From assembly GCF_030161395.1 (NCBI RefSeq), contig NZ_BSST01000001.1, positions 2,852,001 through 2,916,000 on the forward strand: a DNA stretch of 64,000 bases. The letters run 5' to 3'. Shown here piece after piece: positions 1 through 8,589 of this stretch. Position 1 is the stretch's first letter; every line of letters begins with the position of its first letter. The translations under genes and the position numbers were made by a program. Under the pieces are notes generated by a model. The model searched no databases. It was not told where the DNA came from and worked only from the letters and a program-made list of their open reading frames with translations. This stretch comes from Thalassotalea insulae. GTDB taxonomy: Bacteria; Pseudomonadota; Gammaproteobacteria; Enterobacterales; Alteromonadaceae.

Positions 1-1
1 T

Positions 2-313
2 AAACAAGCAACATCGGGGCAAGTTTTTTTGCGTGGCGAGCAGCGTAATGTGCCAGATATTACAGAAAATAGAATGCTTAATGGCGTTATTGTACCGGCA
101 GGTAAGGGGTTATTGTTGATCAAACTCGGCACTAACGCAGAAGTTGCTCAGCAGTTACGGTTATCAGATGCCAGTGCTGAGATTTCGTTGTGTTATTGCT
201 CGTTTTATGACGAATGCTGGCTAACTACTAATAACAGTGTGACCCAACAGTCGGTCAACTCATGTAGTGTATTAAATGCCCCCGAATTTTTGAGTTTAGA
301 TCAGGTAGATTAG
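2..313 (+). CDS. C-terminal end of an unrecognised protein (5' end outside window)
   Basis: The reading frame is open from base 2 to the TAG at 311-313, so this is the last ~103 residues of a gene that begins upstream of the window. The visible tail has a hydrophobic stretch (VIVPAGKGLLLIKLG) and a Cys-rich segment CYCSFYDECWL, where the two aromatic-flanked Cys could bind metal or pair. I do not recognise the family. A TTG at 29 could be used as a start, but the open frame upstream argues against it. A strong hairpin terminator follows 30 bases after the stop. Confidence 0.6.
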   Translation, partial: KQATSGQVFLRGEQRNVPDITENRMLNGVIVPAGKGLLLIKLGTNAEVAQQLRLSDASAEISLCYCSFYDECWLTTNNSVTQQSVNSCSVLNAPEFLSLDQVD

Positions 314-343
314 TATTTTCGTTATCAATTGATTACTTGTGAT

Positions 344-378
344 AAAAAAAATCCATCTGATCTAGATGGATTTTTTTT
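344..378. terminator. Bidirectional rho-independent terminator
   Basis: A perfect 8-bp stem (351-358 with 364-371), loop GATCT, is flanked by A7 on the left and T8 on the right. It therefore works for both the rightward partial gene and the leftward CsgG-like gene, which converge here. Confidence 0.85.
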
Positions 379-395
379 CACTTAGGGTCTTTAGG

Positions 396-1196
396 TTAAC
401 TGCCAACGGTTAATTTACCCCCTTTACCTAGACCACCTTCTACTTGCTGCGCTTTATAATTACGTAGTGCTTTAACCATATGGTTATAGGAATCGGCAAA
501 TGCCGCCGTTAATACTTTTCCTTCTGGGGTTTCACTGTAACCACCAATGCCTACTAGTGCGCCAAAAAAGCCCAGGCCAAAAGCGTCAAAGTCCCAGTTT
601 TTTGCGTTACCTACCGATGAGGAAACTTGTACACCAGAGCGGTTGTCGACTAGTAATAAGGTCGTTGCTGCTTCATTGCTTTTAGCGCCTCCAATGAGTA
701 AACCTGTCCAACCACCAACGAGACCACCGATCCCACCCGTACCTTTTTCACTAAATTGAATAGACGGTTGCATGGTGTAATCGGCAGCAACCATTTGTCC
801 CTTATGAAAATTACTGTTGTCACGCAATTCACCGGAATTCATAAGCTCTCGTTCACGATTGACTGCGGCTAATGCTTGACCTCTTTCTACTAAGACAAAA
901 CAATTAGATTGTTGGATCATAGTACGTAATACAGGCACTGTGCTGCCAAGTTTTGGAAAGTTAGATTGGTAGTGGTACCACCAACTGTCATTTCTATCTT
1001 CAAAAATGGATAGGGTACCTAGTGTTTGATCACATTTTTCCAACGCGGCATTTTGATCGGATGCATTGCCGCCAGCAGCGCCACCAGCAATCGTATTACC
1101 TGATGATCCACCCATTGTAGGAGACGTGCTCATACAAGCGCTAGTTGTTAGTGCTATTGCTAAAGATAAGCCAGCCGTTTTTAATCGTTTCTTCAT
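396..1196 (-). CDS. CsgG/HfaB-like outer-membrane lipoprotein
   Basis: 266 aa. The N-terminus is a type II signal peptide with lipobox LTTSAC, so Cys21 is the predicted lipidated residue. The body resembles the CsgG family (curli secretion channel / HfaB / YbbC-type lipoproteins): VPVLRTMIQQSNCFVLVERGQALAAVNRER followed by a Gly-rich stretch with GGLVGGWTGLLIGG and a C-terminal TPEGKVLTAAFADSYNHMVKAL. No csgA, csgB, csgE or csgF is nearby, so a curli role is not supported. Similar stand-alone lipoproteins occur widely in gammaproteobacteria. A Gly/Ser/Asn-rich linker follows the lipobox. Family assignment is by pattern; function is unknown. Confidence 0.75.
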   Translation of the reverse strand: MKKRLKTAGLSLAIALTTSACMSTSPTMGGSSGNTIAGGAAGGNASDQNAALEKCDQTLGTLSIFEDRNDSWWYHYQSNFPKLGSTVPVLRTMIQQSNCFVLVERGQALAAVNRERELMNSGELRDNSNFHKGQMVAADYTMQPSIQFSEKGTGGIGGLVGGWTGLLIGGAKSNEAATTLLLVDNRSGVQVSSSVGNAKNWDFDAFGLGFFGALVGIGGYSETPEGKVLTAAFADSYNHMVKALRNYKAQQVEGGLGKGGKLTVGS

Positions 1197-1410
1197 AAGA
1201 TGCTCCTTTTATTATTCTTTCCTACTCTCTGATTAATGCTAGACTTGTGATTTACTTAATGTTTTTGTGCTAGCGATAACGCGACTAATTTAAACATTTT
1301 CACTGGGAATCGCCATATTTTTATGAAAATAGTGCGTATTTATTTTTTGTGTGGTGAAAGGATGAATTTTACCAGTAGGGCGTTGCTGACGTTTTCACAT
1401 GAATTCAACA

Positions 1411-1436
1411 TAGCCGGTAGTGATTGCTACCGGCTA
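1411..1436 (-). terminator. Hairpin terminator after the mipA/ompV gene
   Basis: Perfect 10-bp inverted repeat TAGCCGGTAG / CTACCGGCTA with a 6-nt loop, lying 18 bases past the stop of the leftward porin gene. The T tract on the minus strand is poor, so it may be a weak terminator or an RNA 3' end stabiliser. Confidence 0.5.
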
Positions 1437-1453
1437 ACTCAGGAGCAATGTGA

Positions 1454-2293
1454 TTAAAAACGATAGAGTACAGCTAACATTGCACTGCTAATGTAGTCTT
1501 GAGCGATAAGTGGGCTTGAGTAAATGATATCATCGAATTTACTGTAGCTCATGTGACCGATCAAAAGCCATTTATGTGTTAATGGGTAGGTTAATTGCAG
1601 CGCTAATAGTGTATTTTCGGCACTCTCAGTTTGATAATAGTAGCGCCCGACAGTGTTATCGGTCTGATTGTTATCTATGCCATAGTAATAGTTGACATAA
1701 TTTTTACTTAACCAGTCGATAGCGGCTATAGCGGTTAGACTAAATCCTCGCTGATCATCATAAAGTGGCATCTTGAGTGCTAAAGAAGCAAGCTGACTGT
1801 TTGATTGGTTACTCATATCTTGCTCGACACTAAGGCTAAGCCAGCGCCAAGTAAGCTGGTATTTTGCCGCAAGTTCAATGTCTGGGGCATCATAACCGTT
1901 ATATACCGGATGAGTTGATGTTTGTGCAAAAACAGAGGCATCACTATCGTAGCCGTTAGCTCTTAGTGTTAAACCGATTGAACTGGAAAAGTTAGCACTT
2001 TGATTAAACTGGTAAGACACTAAATTATCAATACCAAATGACCAAGGACCATAGCTTGCTTTGATATAAGGAACCGCAGCTAACTGAGTATCAACCTTAT
2101 GCCAGGGTTGTGTTGCGGCAAAAGATGCGATTCCTGCGCTTATTTGCCATTGAAGTGTCGTATCTTTTACAGGTGTTTCCTTTCCGTTAGTCGCAAAACT
2201 AATGAGTAATGCTAAAAAAGTAACAGTGCTTTGAAATATGACTGATAGGGTTAACAATTTAAAGGTTAGTGTGATATTTCTTATTAAATTCAT
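1454..2293 (-). CDS. MipA/OmpV family outer membrane protein
   Basis: 279 aa beta-barrel precursor. The N-terminal hydrophobic segment (about residues 8-34) is a signal peptide. The rest alternates short amphipathic strands, and the protein ends in LYRF with the C-terminal Phe typical of BAM-assembled barrels. Features such as YGPWSFGIDN, a YRLT-like central part and the DYISSAMLAVLYRF tail match the MipA/OmpV family (MltA-interacting protein / OmpV). It is divergent from a two-component system, an arrangement common for this family, where the porin is usually the regulated target. The shared 150-bp intergenic region carries paired palindromes. Start at the ATG (M1); a later in-frame ATG is absent. 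Confidence 0.85.
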   Translation of the reverse strand: MNLIRNITLTFKLLTLSVIFQSTVTFLALLISFATNGKETPVKDTTLQWQISAGIASFAATQPWHKVDTQLAAVPYIKASYGPWSFGIDNLVSYQFNQSANFSSSIGLTLRANGYDSDASVFAQTSTHPVYNGYDAPDIELAAKYQLTWRWLSLSVEQDMSNQSNSQLASLALKMPLYDDQRGFSLTAIAAIDWLSKNYVNYYYGIDNNQTDNTVGRYYYQTESAENTLLALQLTYPLTHKWLLIGHMSYSKFDDIIYSSPLIAQDYISSAMLAVLYRF

Positions 2294-2348
2294 TGGCTTT
2301 ACCTATTTGCAAATAATTTTTAACAAATGATAAAAAGGGATCTACCCC

Positions 2349-2416
2349 GTGACAGGTGTCAAATGTCACGAAATTGATTAAGCTTGCCTGAAAATCATTA
2401 ACGTGACATTTGTCAC
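2349..2416. promoter_or_regulatory. Paired TGACA-NN-TGTCA palindromes (likely response-regulator operators)
   Basis: Two near-identical palindromes, GTGACAGGTGTCA (2349-2361, extended by a further TGTCAC half-site to 2369) and GTGACATTTGTCAC (2403-2416), lie 34 bp apart in the divergent region between the OmpV-like gene and the histidine kinase gene. The two dyad centres sit about 53 bp apart, near five helical turns. They are the obvious candidate sites for the adjacent NarL-type regulator, acting on the porin and on its own operon. Confidence 0.65.
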
Positions 2417-2444
2417 TTAATCTGACCATGGTTACTCAGCAATA

Positions 2445-3626
2445 ATGAGAAAAAATAACACCAGTATAGTGAGGTATTTTATCCGTCAGGGGGCAGATGT
2501 TTATTTAGGTATAGTGACCTGGTTAGGGGTGATAGTGCTGACTTTTTATGGGTGGTATCACCCTGTCGTGCCAATGCCGGTACCTAGCCTTGAAAATTTG
2601 TCGCTAGCGTTGATGCTATTCACTCTGTTTATTGTGTGCTTTATCACGGTAAATGGCGAGTTACCTAGGGTGATTTCACGTAAGCTGCGATTGATGGCAA
2701 TTGCTGTGGCGACTCTAGTTGTGATGGGGCTGGCATTATTATTTCATTATAGTTATGTGGCTATTTTAGTGATAATTCTCGTCTCGTTATTACCTGGATT
2801 GGTGAAAATACGCTATGCCTTAGTATATGCGCTGATCATGCCACTATTTGGTGCCTTAATTGATAATGGGATTAAAGGCATCGCCGAGTCCTGGATAAGT
2901 GCCATGTTATTGGTGATGTTTAATTTATTTGCTTTACTGGCTAGTCATCGTTTTATCAGTGAACGTCAAGCGAAAGAAGCATCTAAAAAACTGCTTCGAG
3001 AGTTAAAAGCGACACAATATTTATTAAGTGCAGCAACTAAACGTGATGAAAGGTTACGTATTTCGAGAGATTTACATGACATAGTCGGTCATCAACTAAC
3101 AGCGCTTAGTTTACAGCTTGAAGTCGCCAGTCATGTTAATAGTCAAAACGCCAAAACTCATCATATAGCGCAGGCAAAAGATATCGCGAGTGTGTTAATG
3201 GCTGATGTTCGTAGTGCGGTATCAGCGATCAGAAAGTCTAAGCCGCTAGGTTTATCGGTAGCGCTTAAGGAACTCACCAAGGATATTCCGGGGGTTAATG
3301 TGGAATTAGCCATTGAGTTAAACGAATCATTAATTAATGATCGGCAGGTTGAAGTGATTTTTCGTTGTGTGCAGGAAGCATTGACTAATAGCTTAAAACA
3401 TACCCAGGCGACGCATTTCTCTGTCAAGATAACGGTAATAGGGGATATTATTTCGTTAGCCATCAGTGATAATGGCGGTAAATTAAATCCAATAACTCCC
3501 GGTAATGGTATTAATGGCATGATTGAACGGGTGGAAAAAATTGCTGGTCACTTAAGTTATTCGCTCACTCAATCAGGATTGTCATTTGTTATTGAATTCC
3601 CTGTTATTAAGGAATTAAGTCATTAA
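2445..3626 (+). CDS. NarL-family sensor histidine kinase (HisKA_3, DesK-like)
   Basis: 393 aa. Residues about 19-168 form five or six membrane helices. A short coiled segment (170-205) leads to the HisKA_3 dimerisation box RISRDLHDIVGHQL, with phospho-acceptor His211. The C-terminal HATPase domain shows FRCVQEALTNSLKH (N box) and DNGGK...GNGINGM (G boxes). There is no large periplasmic domain, so the signal is probably sensed in or at the membrane. The response regulator gene begins 1 base after the stop, so the two form one operon. Transcription starts in the palindrome-bearing region shared with the OmpV-like gene. Confidence 0.9.
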   Translation: MRKNNTSIVRYFIRQGADVYLGIVTWLGVIVLTFYGWYHPVVPMPVPSLENLSLALMLFTLFIVCFITVNGELPRVISRKLRLMAIAVATLVVMGLALLFHYSYVAILVIILVSLLPGLVKIRYALVYALIMPLFGALIDNGIKGIAESWISAMLLVMFNLFALLASHRFISERQAKEASKKLLRELKATQYLLSAATKRDERLRISRDLHDIVGHQLTALSLQLEVASHVNSQNAKTHHIAQAKDIASVLMADVRSAVSAIRKSKPLGLSVALKELTKDIPGVNVELAIELNESLINDRQVEVIFRCVQEALTNSLKHTQATHFSVKITVIGDIISLAISDNGGKLNPITPGNGINGMIERVEKIAGHLSYSLTQSGLSFVIEFPVIKELSH

Positions 3627-3627
3627 T

Positions 3628-4266
3628 ATGTCGAAAATAAAGTTGGTGTTGGCAGACGATCAAAACCTGGTTCGTCAAGGTTTATATAGTCTATTACAGT
3701 TATCTGAGCAGATAGATGTGGTTGCACAATTAGATGATGGCGTAGGTGTTCTGGACACACTTGCTAGATGTCAACCAGATATATTGCTATTAGATATTCG
3801 CATGCCAAAAATGTCTGGTGTTGAAGTGTTAGCTCAAATGAAAGCTCAGCAATCACCAGTAGCAACTGTCATTTTAACGACGTTTGATGAACATGATTTA
3901 GTCCTACAGTGTTTAAAATTAGGGGCCAAAGGCTATTTACGAAAAGATGTCAGCTTTGAGTCGTTGATTTCGGCAATTAAGGCGGTATATCGCGGTGATA
4001 GCTGGATCCAGCCGGCGATTACCACAAAAATTACTGACAAACAGTTTGATAAGCATTCAGCTAGTGAATTAGCAGAACCATTAACTAGTGGAGAACTTCA
4101 GGTGTTAAGACTTGTCGCTGCTGGTTATTCCAACGCTGAGATTGCCGATGCACTGCATCGTTCAGTAGGGACGATTCGCAATCTGGTGTCTTTTATACTG
4201 GCAAAACTACAGGTCAGAGACAGGACACGTGCTGTACTCAAAGCGATTGAACTCGGTGTTATCTAG
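3628..4266 (+). CDS. NarL/FixJ-family response regulator
   Basis: 212 aa. The receiver domain (1-120) has the acidic pocket ADD (10-11), the phospho-acceptor Asp56 in LLLDIRMP and the conserved Lys in KGYLRKD. The GerE-type HTH (about 145-205) reads LTSGELQVLRLVAAGYSNAEIADALHRSVGTIRNLVSFILAKLQV. Its cognate kinase is directly upstream. Likely targets are the palindromes at 2349-2416 that control the OmpV-like gene. A strong hairpin terminator follows at 4403-4440. Confidence 0.92.
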   Translation: MSKIKLVLADDQNLVRQGLYSLLQLSEQIDVVAQLDDGVGVLDTLARCQPDILLLDIRMPKMSGVEVLAQMKAQQSPVATVILTTFDEHDLVLQCLKLGAKGYLRKDVSFESLISAIKAVYRGDSWIQPAITTKITDKQFDKHSASELAEPLTSGELQVLRLVAAGYSNAEIADALHRSVGTIRNLVSFILAKLQVRDRTRAVLKAIELGVI

Positions 4267-4402
4267 GCATTAGTAAGTACGAGGGGATTTTCAGTGCTTT
4301 CACTTATGAACACCTGTTTTGTGGTAGGTGCAAACAAGGGGAAGTATCCTGAAGTGCAACTGGGCTCTATCCTGAAAATTAAACGGTGCTATTAGGATGA
4401 GT

Positions 4403-4440
4403 AATAGCGATAAAGCTAGGTTGAGCTTTATCGCTATTTT
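4403..4440. terminator. Strong rho-independent terminator
   Basis: Perfect 15-bp inverted repeat (4403-4417 with 4424-4438) around a 6-nt loop, followed by TTTT. It separates the rightward two-component operon from the convergent oxidoreductase gene. Confidence 0.8.
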
Positions 4441-4456
4441 GTTGTGTTTTATTAAG

Positions 4457-5503
4457 TTAAATCAGCTGTTCTAGCATACTTTCGTCGTATTCTCTAACCA
4501 GGCCGCCAGTTTTAACTTTTTCTACATAGTCTGGATTGGCAATAAATGGCCGACCAATGGCAAGTAAATCAAAGCGGTTGTTTTTGATAGCTTGGCTGCC
4601 AGTTTCTGCGTTATAACCGCCAACCCCCATTAATAATTTGCTGTAATGGCGACGAACAAAGTCGGTGGCAGAGCCATCGAGAAAATCAAAGGTCATGTTG
4701 TCATCAAATAAGCCTAAATGTAGATAAGCAAGCTCTCGTTGCTCAAGCGCCGCTAAGAAATATTCAAATACCTGACGATCACGGGCATCGGGTGTTATAT
4801 TGAAATAGGCGCCTGGAGATATACGCAAAGCGGTACGTTCACTGCCGATACGTTGACTAATCGCATCAACAATAGCCAAGGGAAAACGGGCCATATTTTC
4901 TGGCGTTTCACCATATTCGTCGTTACGTTTGTTGGTATCGTAATGAAGAAATTGATCGATTAAATAGCCGTTAGCGCCATGAATTTCAACACCATCAAAA
5001 CCTGCTTCTATAGCATTTTCAGCAGCATTGGCAAAATCTTCTACTAACTTTTCAATCTCACTTTTTGATGCTGGTTTAGGTGTTACATAGCTAAGGTCAC
5101 GCATACGGGGGATTGAACCATCAAGTCTTTCTGCTGATGGCGCCAGTACTTCACCGTCTTTGAAAAAATGAGGATGTGCGACACGTCCAGTGTGCCAAAG
5201 TTGTAAAAATATCTTACCGCCTTTTGCATGCACAGCATCAGTGACACGACGCCAGCCTGTTATTTGGTCCTTAGTATAAATACCGGGAGTATTTGGATAG
5301 CCTTGACCGTCAGGGCGAATAATGGTTGCTTCTGAGATGATTAAACCGCTATCTGCACGTCGGGCATAATAATCTGCCATTAATTGGGTTGGTACAAGAT
5401 CATCATCGGCCATGCAGCGGGTTAATGGCGCCATAACAATGCGATTGCTTAGGGTTAATTGAGGGTTTAATTTAATAGTGTCAAATAGTATCTCTGTCAT
5501 CAT
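4457..5503 (-). CDS. Old Yellow Enzyme family alkene reductase (NemA-like)
   Basis: About 348 aa FMN-dependent NAD(P)H:flavin oxidoreductase that reduces activated alkenes and, in relatives, nitrate esters or N-ethylmaleimide. Family motifs: SNRIVMAPLTRCMADDD (FMN barrel start), FLQLWHTGRVAHP, EIHGANGYLIDQFLH with the His-Asn substrate pair, and LLAIGRPFIANPDYVEK at the C-terminus. Three clustered ATGs (5512, 5503, 5500) make the exact start uncertain. I chose 5503 because GAGA sits just upstream. The TetR gene is divergent, and the intergenic palindromes suggest direct repression, as with nemR/nemA. Confidence 0.9.
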   Translation of the reverse strand: MMTEILFDTIKLNPQLTLSNRIVMAPLTRCMADDDLVPTQLMADYYARRADSGLIISEATIIRPDGQGYPNTPGIYTKDQITGWRRVTDAVHAKGGKIFLQLWHTGRVAHPHFFKDGEVLAPSAERLDGSIPRMRDLSYVTPKPASKSEIEKLVEDFANAAENAIEAGFDGVEIHGANGYLIDQFLHYDTNKRNDEYGETPENMARFPLAIVDAISQRIGSERTALRISPGAYFNITPDARDRQVFEYFLAALEQRELAYLHLGLFDDNMTFDFLDGSATDFVRRHYSKLLMGVGGYNAETGSQAIKNNRFDLLAIGRPFIANPDYVEKVKTGGLVREYDESMLEQLI

Positions 5504-5521
5504 TGTTCTCATGTTGCTTAT

Positions 5522-5590
5522 TTGAATAATCGTTCAAGAATATATTTTCTTGAATGTTCATTCAAGTTATTTTTGAATACCTGTTCAAAA
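5522..5590. promoter_or_regulatory. Cluster of TTGAA/TTCAA palindromes between OYE and TetR genes
   Basis: At least four overlapping dyads: TTGAA-N6-TTCAA (5522-5537), TTCAAGAA-N6-TTCTTGAA (5533-5554, perfect), CTTGAAT-N4-ATTCAAG (5549-5566, perfect) and TTTTGAA-N6-TTCAAAA (5571-5590, perfect). They fill the divergent promoter region of a TetR gene and its neighbour, the usual place for TetR operators. Confidence 0.65.
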
Positions 5591-5631
5591 TTGTTTAGAA
5601 TTAGGCAATACTCATTATTGAAGAGACTCGT

Positions 5632-6219
5632 ATGCGTAACGCAGAATTTGACCGAGAAAAAGTGTTGCGAGGAGCTATCAAAGCCTTTATCACTAAAGGC
5701 TACACTAAAACCAGTATGCAGGACTTAAAATCTGCAACCGGTTTGCACCCTGGATCGATATATTGCGCATTTGAAAATAAGCAAGGTTTGATGTTAGCGG
5801 CGATAGAGCAATACGATAAAGATAAAACGGTTGAGTTTAAACAGCTGTTTGCAGGCAAAGAACGGTTATTAGATGGAATTTTAGCGTATTTGCAGCGAAC
5901 AGTAGCTGAAGTAACCTCGACTGAATCAGGATGCCATAAAGCTTGTCTTTCACAAAAAGCATTAAGTGAATTGTGTGATAATGAACCTGAAATTGAAGAA
6001 GCGTTAAAGCAAAGCATGAAAAATTGGCAGAATGGTTTTCTCAATATTTTTCAGCAAGCCCAAGCCAATGGTGAGCTCAATGATAATCGCCCGCCAGAAC
6101 AGCGGGTACAGAGCTTAGTGATGGGAATTTTTGGTCTGCGCACTTATGCGCAAACTCAATCAGATCCCGAGTTATTAGCTAGCTTGGCAAAACAATTGTT
6201 TGAAGATGTTTGCCGTTAA
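5632..6219 (+). CDS. TetR/AcrR family transcriptional repressor
   Basis: 195 aa. The N-terminal HTH (about residues 10-55) reads VLRGAIKAFITKGYTKTSMQDLKSATGLHPGSIYCAFENKQGL, a clear TetR_N domain. The C-terminal ligand domain contains two Cys in GCHKACLSQ (about 102-106), the position where electrophile-sensing NemR-like repressors carry reactive Cys; that role is an inference. Divergent from the Old Yellow Enzyme gene, with palindromic operators between them, so the pair probably responds to reactive electrophiles. Start ATG at 5632. Confidence 0.9.
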   Translation: MRNAEFDREKVLRGAIKAFITKGYTKTSMQDLKSATGLHPGSIYCAFENKQGLMLAAIEQYDKDKTVEFKQLFAGKERLLDGILAYLQRTVAEVTSTESGCHKACLSQKALSELCDNEPEIEEALKQSMKNWQNGFLNIFQQAQANGELNDNRPPEQRVQSLVMGIFGLRTYAQTQSDPELLASLAKQLFEDVCR

Positions 6220-6274
6220 AAATTAAGTGAATGCGAGTAACAAGATCTGTGATTTATGGGGTGTTTGTATACTG

Positions 6275-6619
6275 TTAGTTGGGCTTGGTAAGATGAAACT
6301 TATGCAAAAGCCGATGAAGAATTGGCGCGATAATAATGGTGCTGGTGGCAACGTAAATATACCCACAAAAAATGCCATAGAGACTAGCAAATAATTGTCC
6401 CGCAGTAGACTCAGGTAATATCGACAGTCCCAAACCACTGCTTAAAGTCACAGAGGCTATCAGTGCGGTGATAAGTTCCATATTATCAAAGTAGATATGG
6501 CCGATAACGCCGAGCGCTAAAGTCAGCACCACTAATAAAAGTGCAGCCAGAGCATGCAGTAACATGCGTTTGCCAAAGGCTTTTCTGGTGATTAACGGTT
6601 TATGTTTATTCTCGTACAT
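6275..6619 (-). CDS. Small membrane protein, possible degenerate ion-channel fold
   Basis: 114 aa with two or three membrane segments (about 15-42, 50-65 and 77-100). The central part (LITALIASVTLSSGLGLSILPESTAGQLFASLYGIFCGYIYV) follows the pattern of the pore and second helix of two-TM K+ channels, but the TVGYG selectivity filter is missing. It is therefore a channel-like protein of unknown activity. It starts 18 bases after the glrR stop and is probably the last gene of that operon. Confidence 0.6.
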   Translation of the reverse strand: MYENKHKPLITRKAFGKRMLLHALAALLLVVLTLALGVIGHIYFDNMELITALIASVTLSSGLGLSILPESTAGQLFASLYGIFCGYIYVATSTIIIAPILHRLLHKFHLTKPN

Positions 6620-6637
6620 GCTTTATTCTCATATGGG

Positions 6638-8017
6638 TTAATCCGCTTTTTCTTCGCGAAACGCTTCGGCATTTAAATGGTGTTTGTTTAGTAGCTTATA
6701 AAATTCAGTTCGGTTACGTTGGGCGATTTTAGCCGCTTGTGAAACATTACCTGCGGTAATATTAAGTAATTTGGCCAGGTAATCACGTTCAAAGTGATCG
6801 CGTGCTTCTTGAAATGATGGCAATTGCGCGGTTTTATCTCTTAATGCATTGCGAATTTGTGCTTCACTGATCATTGATTCACTCGATAGGGCGATGCTTT
6901 GTTCGACAATATTTTGTAATTGTCGAATATTACCAGGCCAAGGGGCACTGATCAGCAGTTCCATCGCTTCTTTGGAAAAGCCTTTGACCTGATGATTTGA
7001 TTGTTTTTTCGATTGGGCTAAAAAATGTTGTGCTAATAATGGGATGTCTTCTCGACGATCCGCTAACGGTGGAAGTTCCAGTTCAACGACATTTAATCGG
7101 TAGTAAAGATCTTCTCTAAATGTTTGATTAACGATGGCCTTTTGTAAATTTTGATGAGTAGCTGAAATGATCCTGACATCAACTTTTACCGAATCTGTAC
7201 TGCCTAATGGCCGAATTTCCTTTTCCTGTAATGCCCGTAGCAGTTTGACCTGAAAACTCATTGGCATATCACCAACCTCGTCTAAAAATAAGGTGCCGCC
7301 GTTGGTTGCTTCAAACAAACCTATATGGTTTTTTTCCGCGCCGGTAAATGCACCTTTTTTATGGCCAAATAACTCAGACTCTAACAGTTGCTCTGGAATC
7401 GCAGCACAGTTAATGGCGGTAAAAGGCTTGTCACATCTATCACTTGCCTGATGGATCGCTTTGGCTAATAATTCTTTACCAGTACCGCTTTGGCTTTGGA
7501 TCAGTAAGCTAAAATCACTTTTTGCTACTTGTTTGGCTTGTTGTAGCAGTGCAGACATGATTGCACTGCGGCTAATGATACTTTCTCGCCATTGCTCGTT
7601 ACCTGTCTGGTGTTGAGATAAATGAGTATGAGGTTGCAATCGAATTGCTTGTTCGACAGTGTCGAGAAGTTCCTGACTTTCAAACGGCTTTGTCAAAAAG
7701 CTGAATACGCCTTGTTTAGTCGCATTAATAGCATCTGGGATGGTGCCATGTGCAGTCATAATGATCACTGGCAAATTAGGATATGACAGGCGAATCTTTT
7801 CAAATAATGCCATGCCGTCCATACCGTCCATTCTAAGATCGCTGATCACTAATTGTGGCTGTAAACTTTTTAACATGCCTAATGCCTGTTTGGCGTTTTC
7901 AGCGGAGCTCACTTGATAGCCGGCAGCAGCAAGACGAATGCCTAATAACCTCAGCAAACTTGGGTCGTCATCAACAATTAAAATTTGTTCTTGGTCGGAT
8001 AAAGTTGTCGTTGTCAT
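6638..8017 (-). CDS. glrR: Sigma-54-dependent response regulator GlrR (QseF)
   Basis: 459 aa. The receiver (1-125) has the acidic pocket VDDD and phospho-acceptor Asp60 in LVISDLRMDGMDG. The AAA+ domain (about 145-385) shows Walker A SQSGTGKELL, the sigma-54 contact loop GAFTGA and Walker B GGTLFLDEVGDMP. The C-terminus is a Fis-type HTH (NVSQAAKIAQRNRTEFYKLL). Gene order kinase-lipoprotein-regulator matches glrK-qseG-glrR of enterobacteria, where GlrR activates sigma-54 promoters of the small RNA glmY and of rpoE. No glmY-like sequence was recognised here. Confidence 0.9.
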   Translation of the reverse strand: MTTTTLSDQEQILIVDDDPSLLRLLGIRLAAAGYQVSSAENAKQALGMLKSLQPQLVISDLRMDGMDGMALFEKIRLSYPNLPVIIMTAHGTIPDAINATKQGVFSFLTKPFESQELLDTVEQAIRLQPHTHLSQHQTGNEQWRESIISRSAIMSALLQQAKQVAKSDFSLLIQSQSGTGKELLAKAIHQASDRCDKPFTAINCAAIPEQLLESELFGHKKGAFTGAEKNHIGLFEATNGGTLFLDEVGDMPMSFQVKLLRALQEKEIRPLGSTDSVKVDVRIISATHQNLQKAIVNQTFREDLYYRLNVVELELPPLADRREDIPLLAQHFLAQSKKQSNHQVKGFSKEAMELLISAPWPGNIRQLQNIVEQSIALSSESMISEAQIRNALRDKTAQLPSFQEARDHFERDYLAKLLNITAGNVSQAAKIAQRNRTEFYKLLNKHHLNAEAFREEKAD

Positions 8018-8030
8018 ATTTATTGCCGCT

Positions 8031-8585
8031 TTACTGTTCGTTTTCTATGGTTAATTCGATGCGCTTTAGTTGATTTATTTGTTGTTGTAATTTATCGATA
8101 GTTGTTTGTTTTTCTTCAATCACTTGCTGCTGCTGTATTGAATGTTCCTGCTGTTTTTGTTTACTCAATAACAGCTTGTTAGACGCTAAAATATATTGAT
8201 TAAGTTGATCTCTTAATAAGCTTAACAGGGCAAAATCATGAGCGGTTAGCTGCTGTGCGGCTCGTTCACTGGTAAAATTATTTAACATGGTTTTGGCTGT
8301 ATAAGGGTTATATACCGGTGACGTTGTTAAGGCGTGCAATAAAATAAGATTGATTTTTGCTTGTTCAAATCCTGCTTGATAATTTTGTTGCTGTTGGCTG
8401 ATTTCCTGACGTAGCTCTTCTGTTGTCAGCGTTTTGATCCACAAATAATAATCACTGGCGACATTATTATTCTGTGCTGGCGTGGTTAATTGGCAGGCGG
8501 TTAACAGCATACTGAAGCTCAGAGAGACGAATATTTGCTTCGCGTTTTTTGTTTTACTAAATCTTGAAAAAGTCATGCTATTCAC
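8031..8585 (-). CDS. qseG: QseG-like outer membrane lipoprotein
   Basis: 184 aa. The signal peptide ends in lipobox LLTAC (Cys31 from the first ATG; an internal ATG at residue 4 is an alternative start). The mature protein is Gln-rich and helical, with a coiled-coil C-terminus (about 130-180: repeated LLSKQKQQEHSIQQQQVIEEKQTTIDKLQQQINQL). It sits between kinase and regulator with gaps of 4 and 13 bases. This position, size and lipoprotein character define QseG/YfhG, which contacts the kinase from the outer membrane. Sequence similarity itself is weak, so the symbol rests on context. Confidence 0.75.
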   Translation of the reverse strand: MNSMTFSRFSKTKNAKQIFVSLSFSMLLTACQLTTPAQNNNVASDYYLWIKTLTTEELRQEISQQQQNYQAGFEQAKINLILLHALTTSPVYNPYTAKTMLNNFTSERAAQQLTAHDFALLSLLRDQLNQYILASNKLLLSKQKQQEHSIQQQQVIEEKQTTIDKLQQQINQLKRIELTIENEQ

Positions 8586-8589
8586 TTAT

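Noticed and set aside
396..1196. Curli secretion locus
   Set aside because: Only the CsgG-like lipoprotein is present; none of the other csg genes is nearby.
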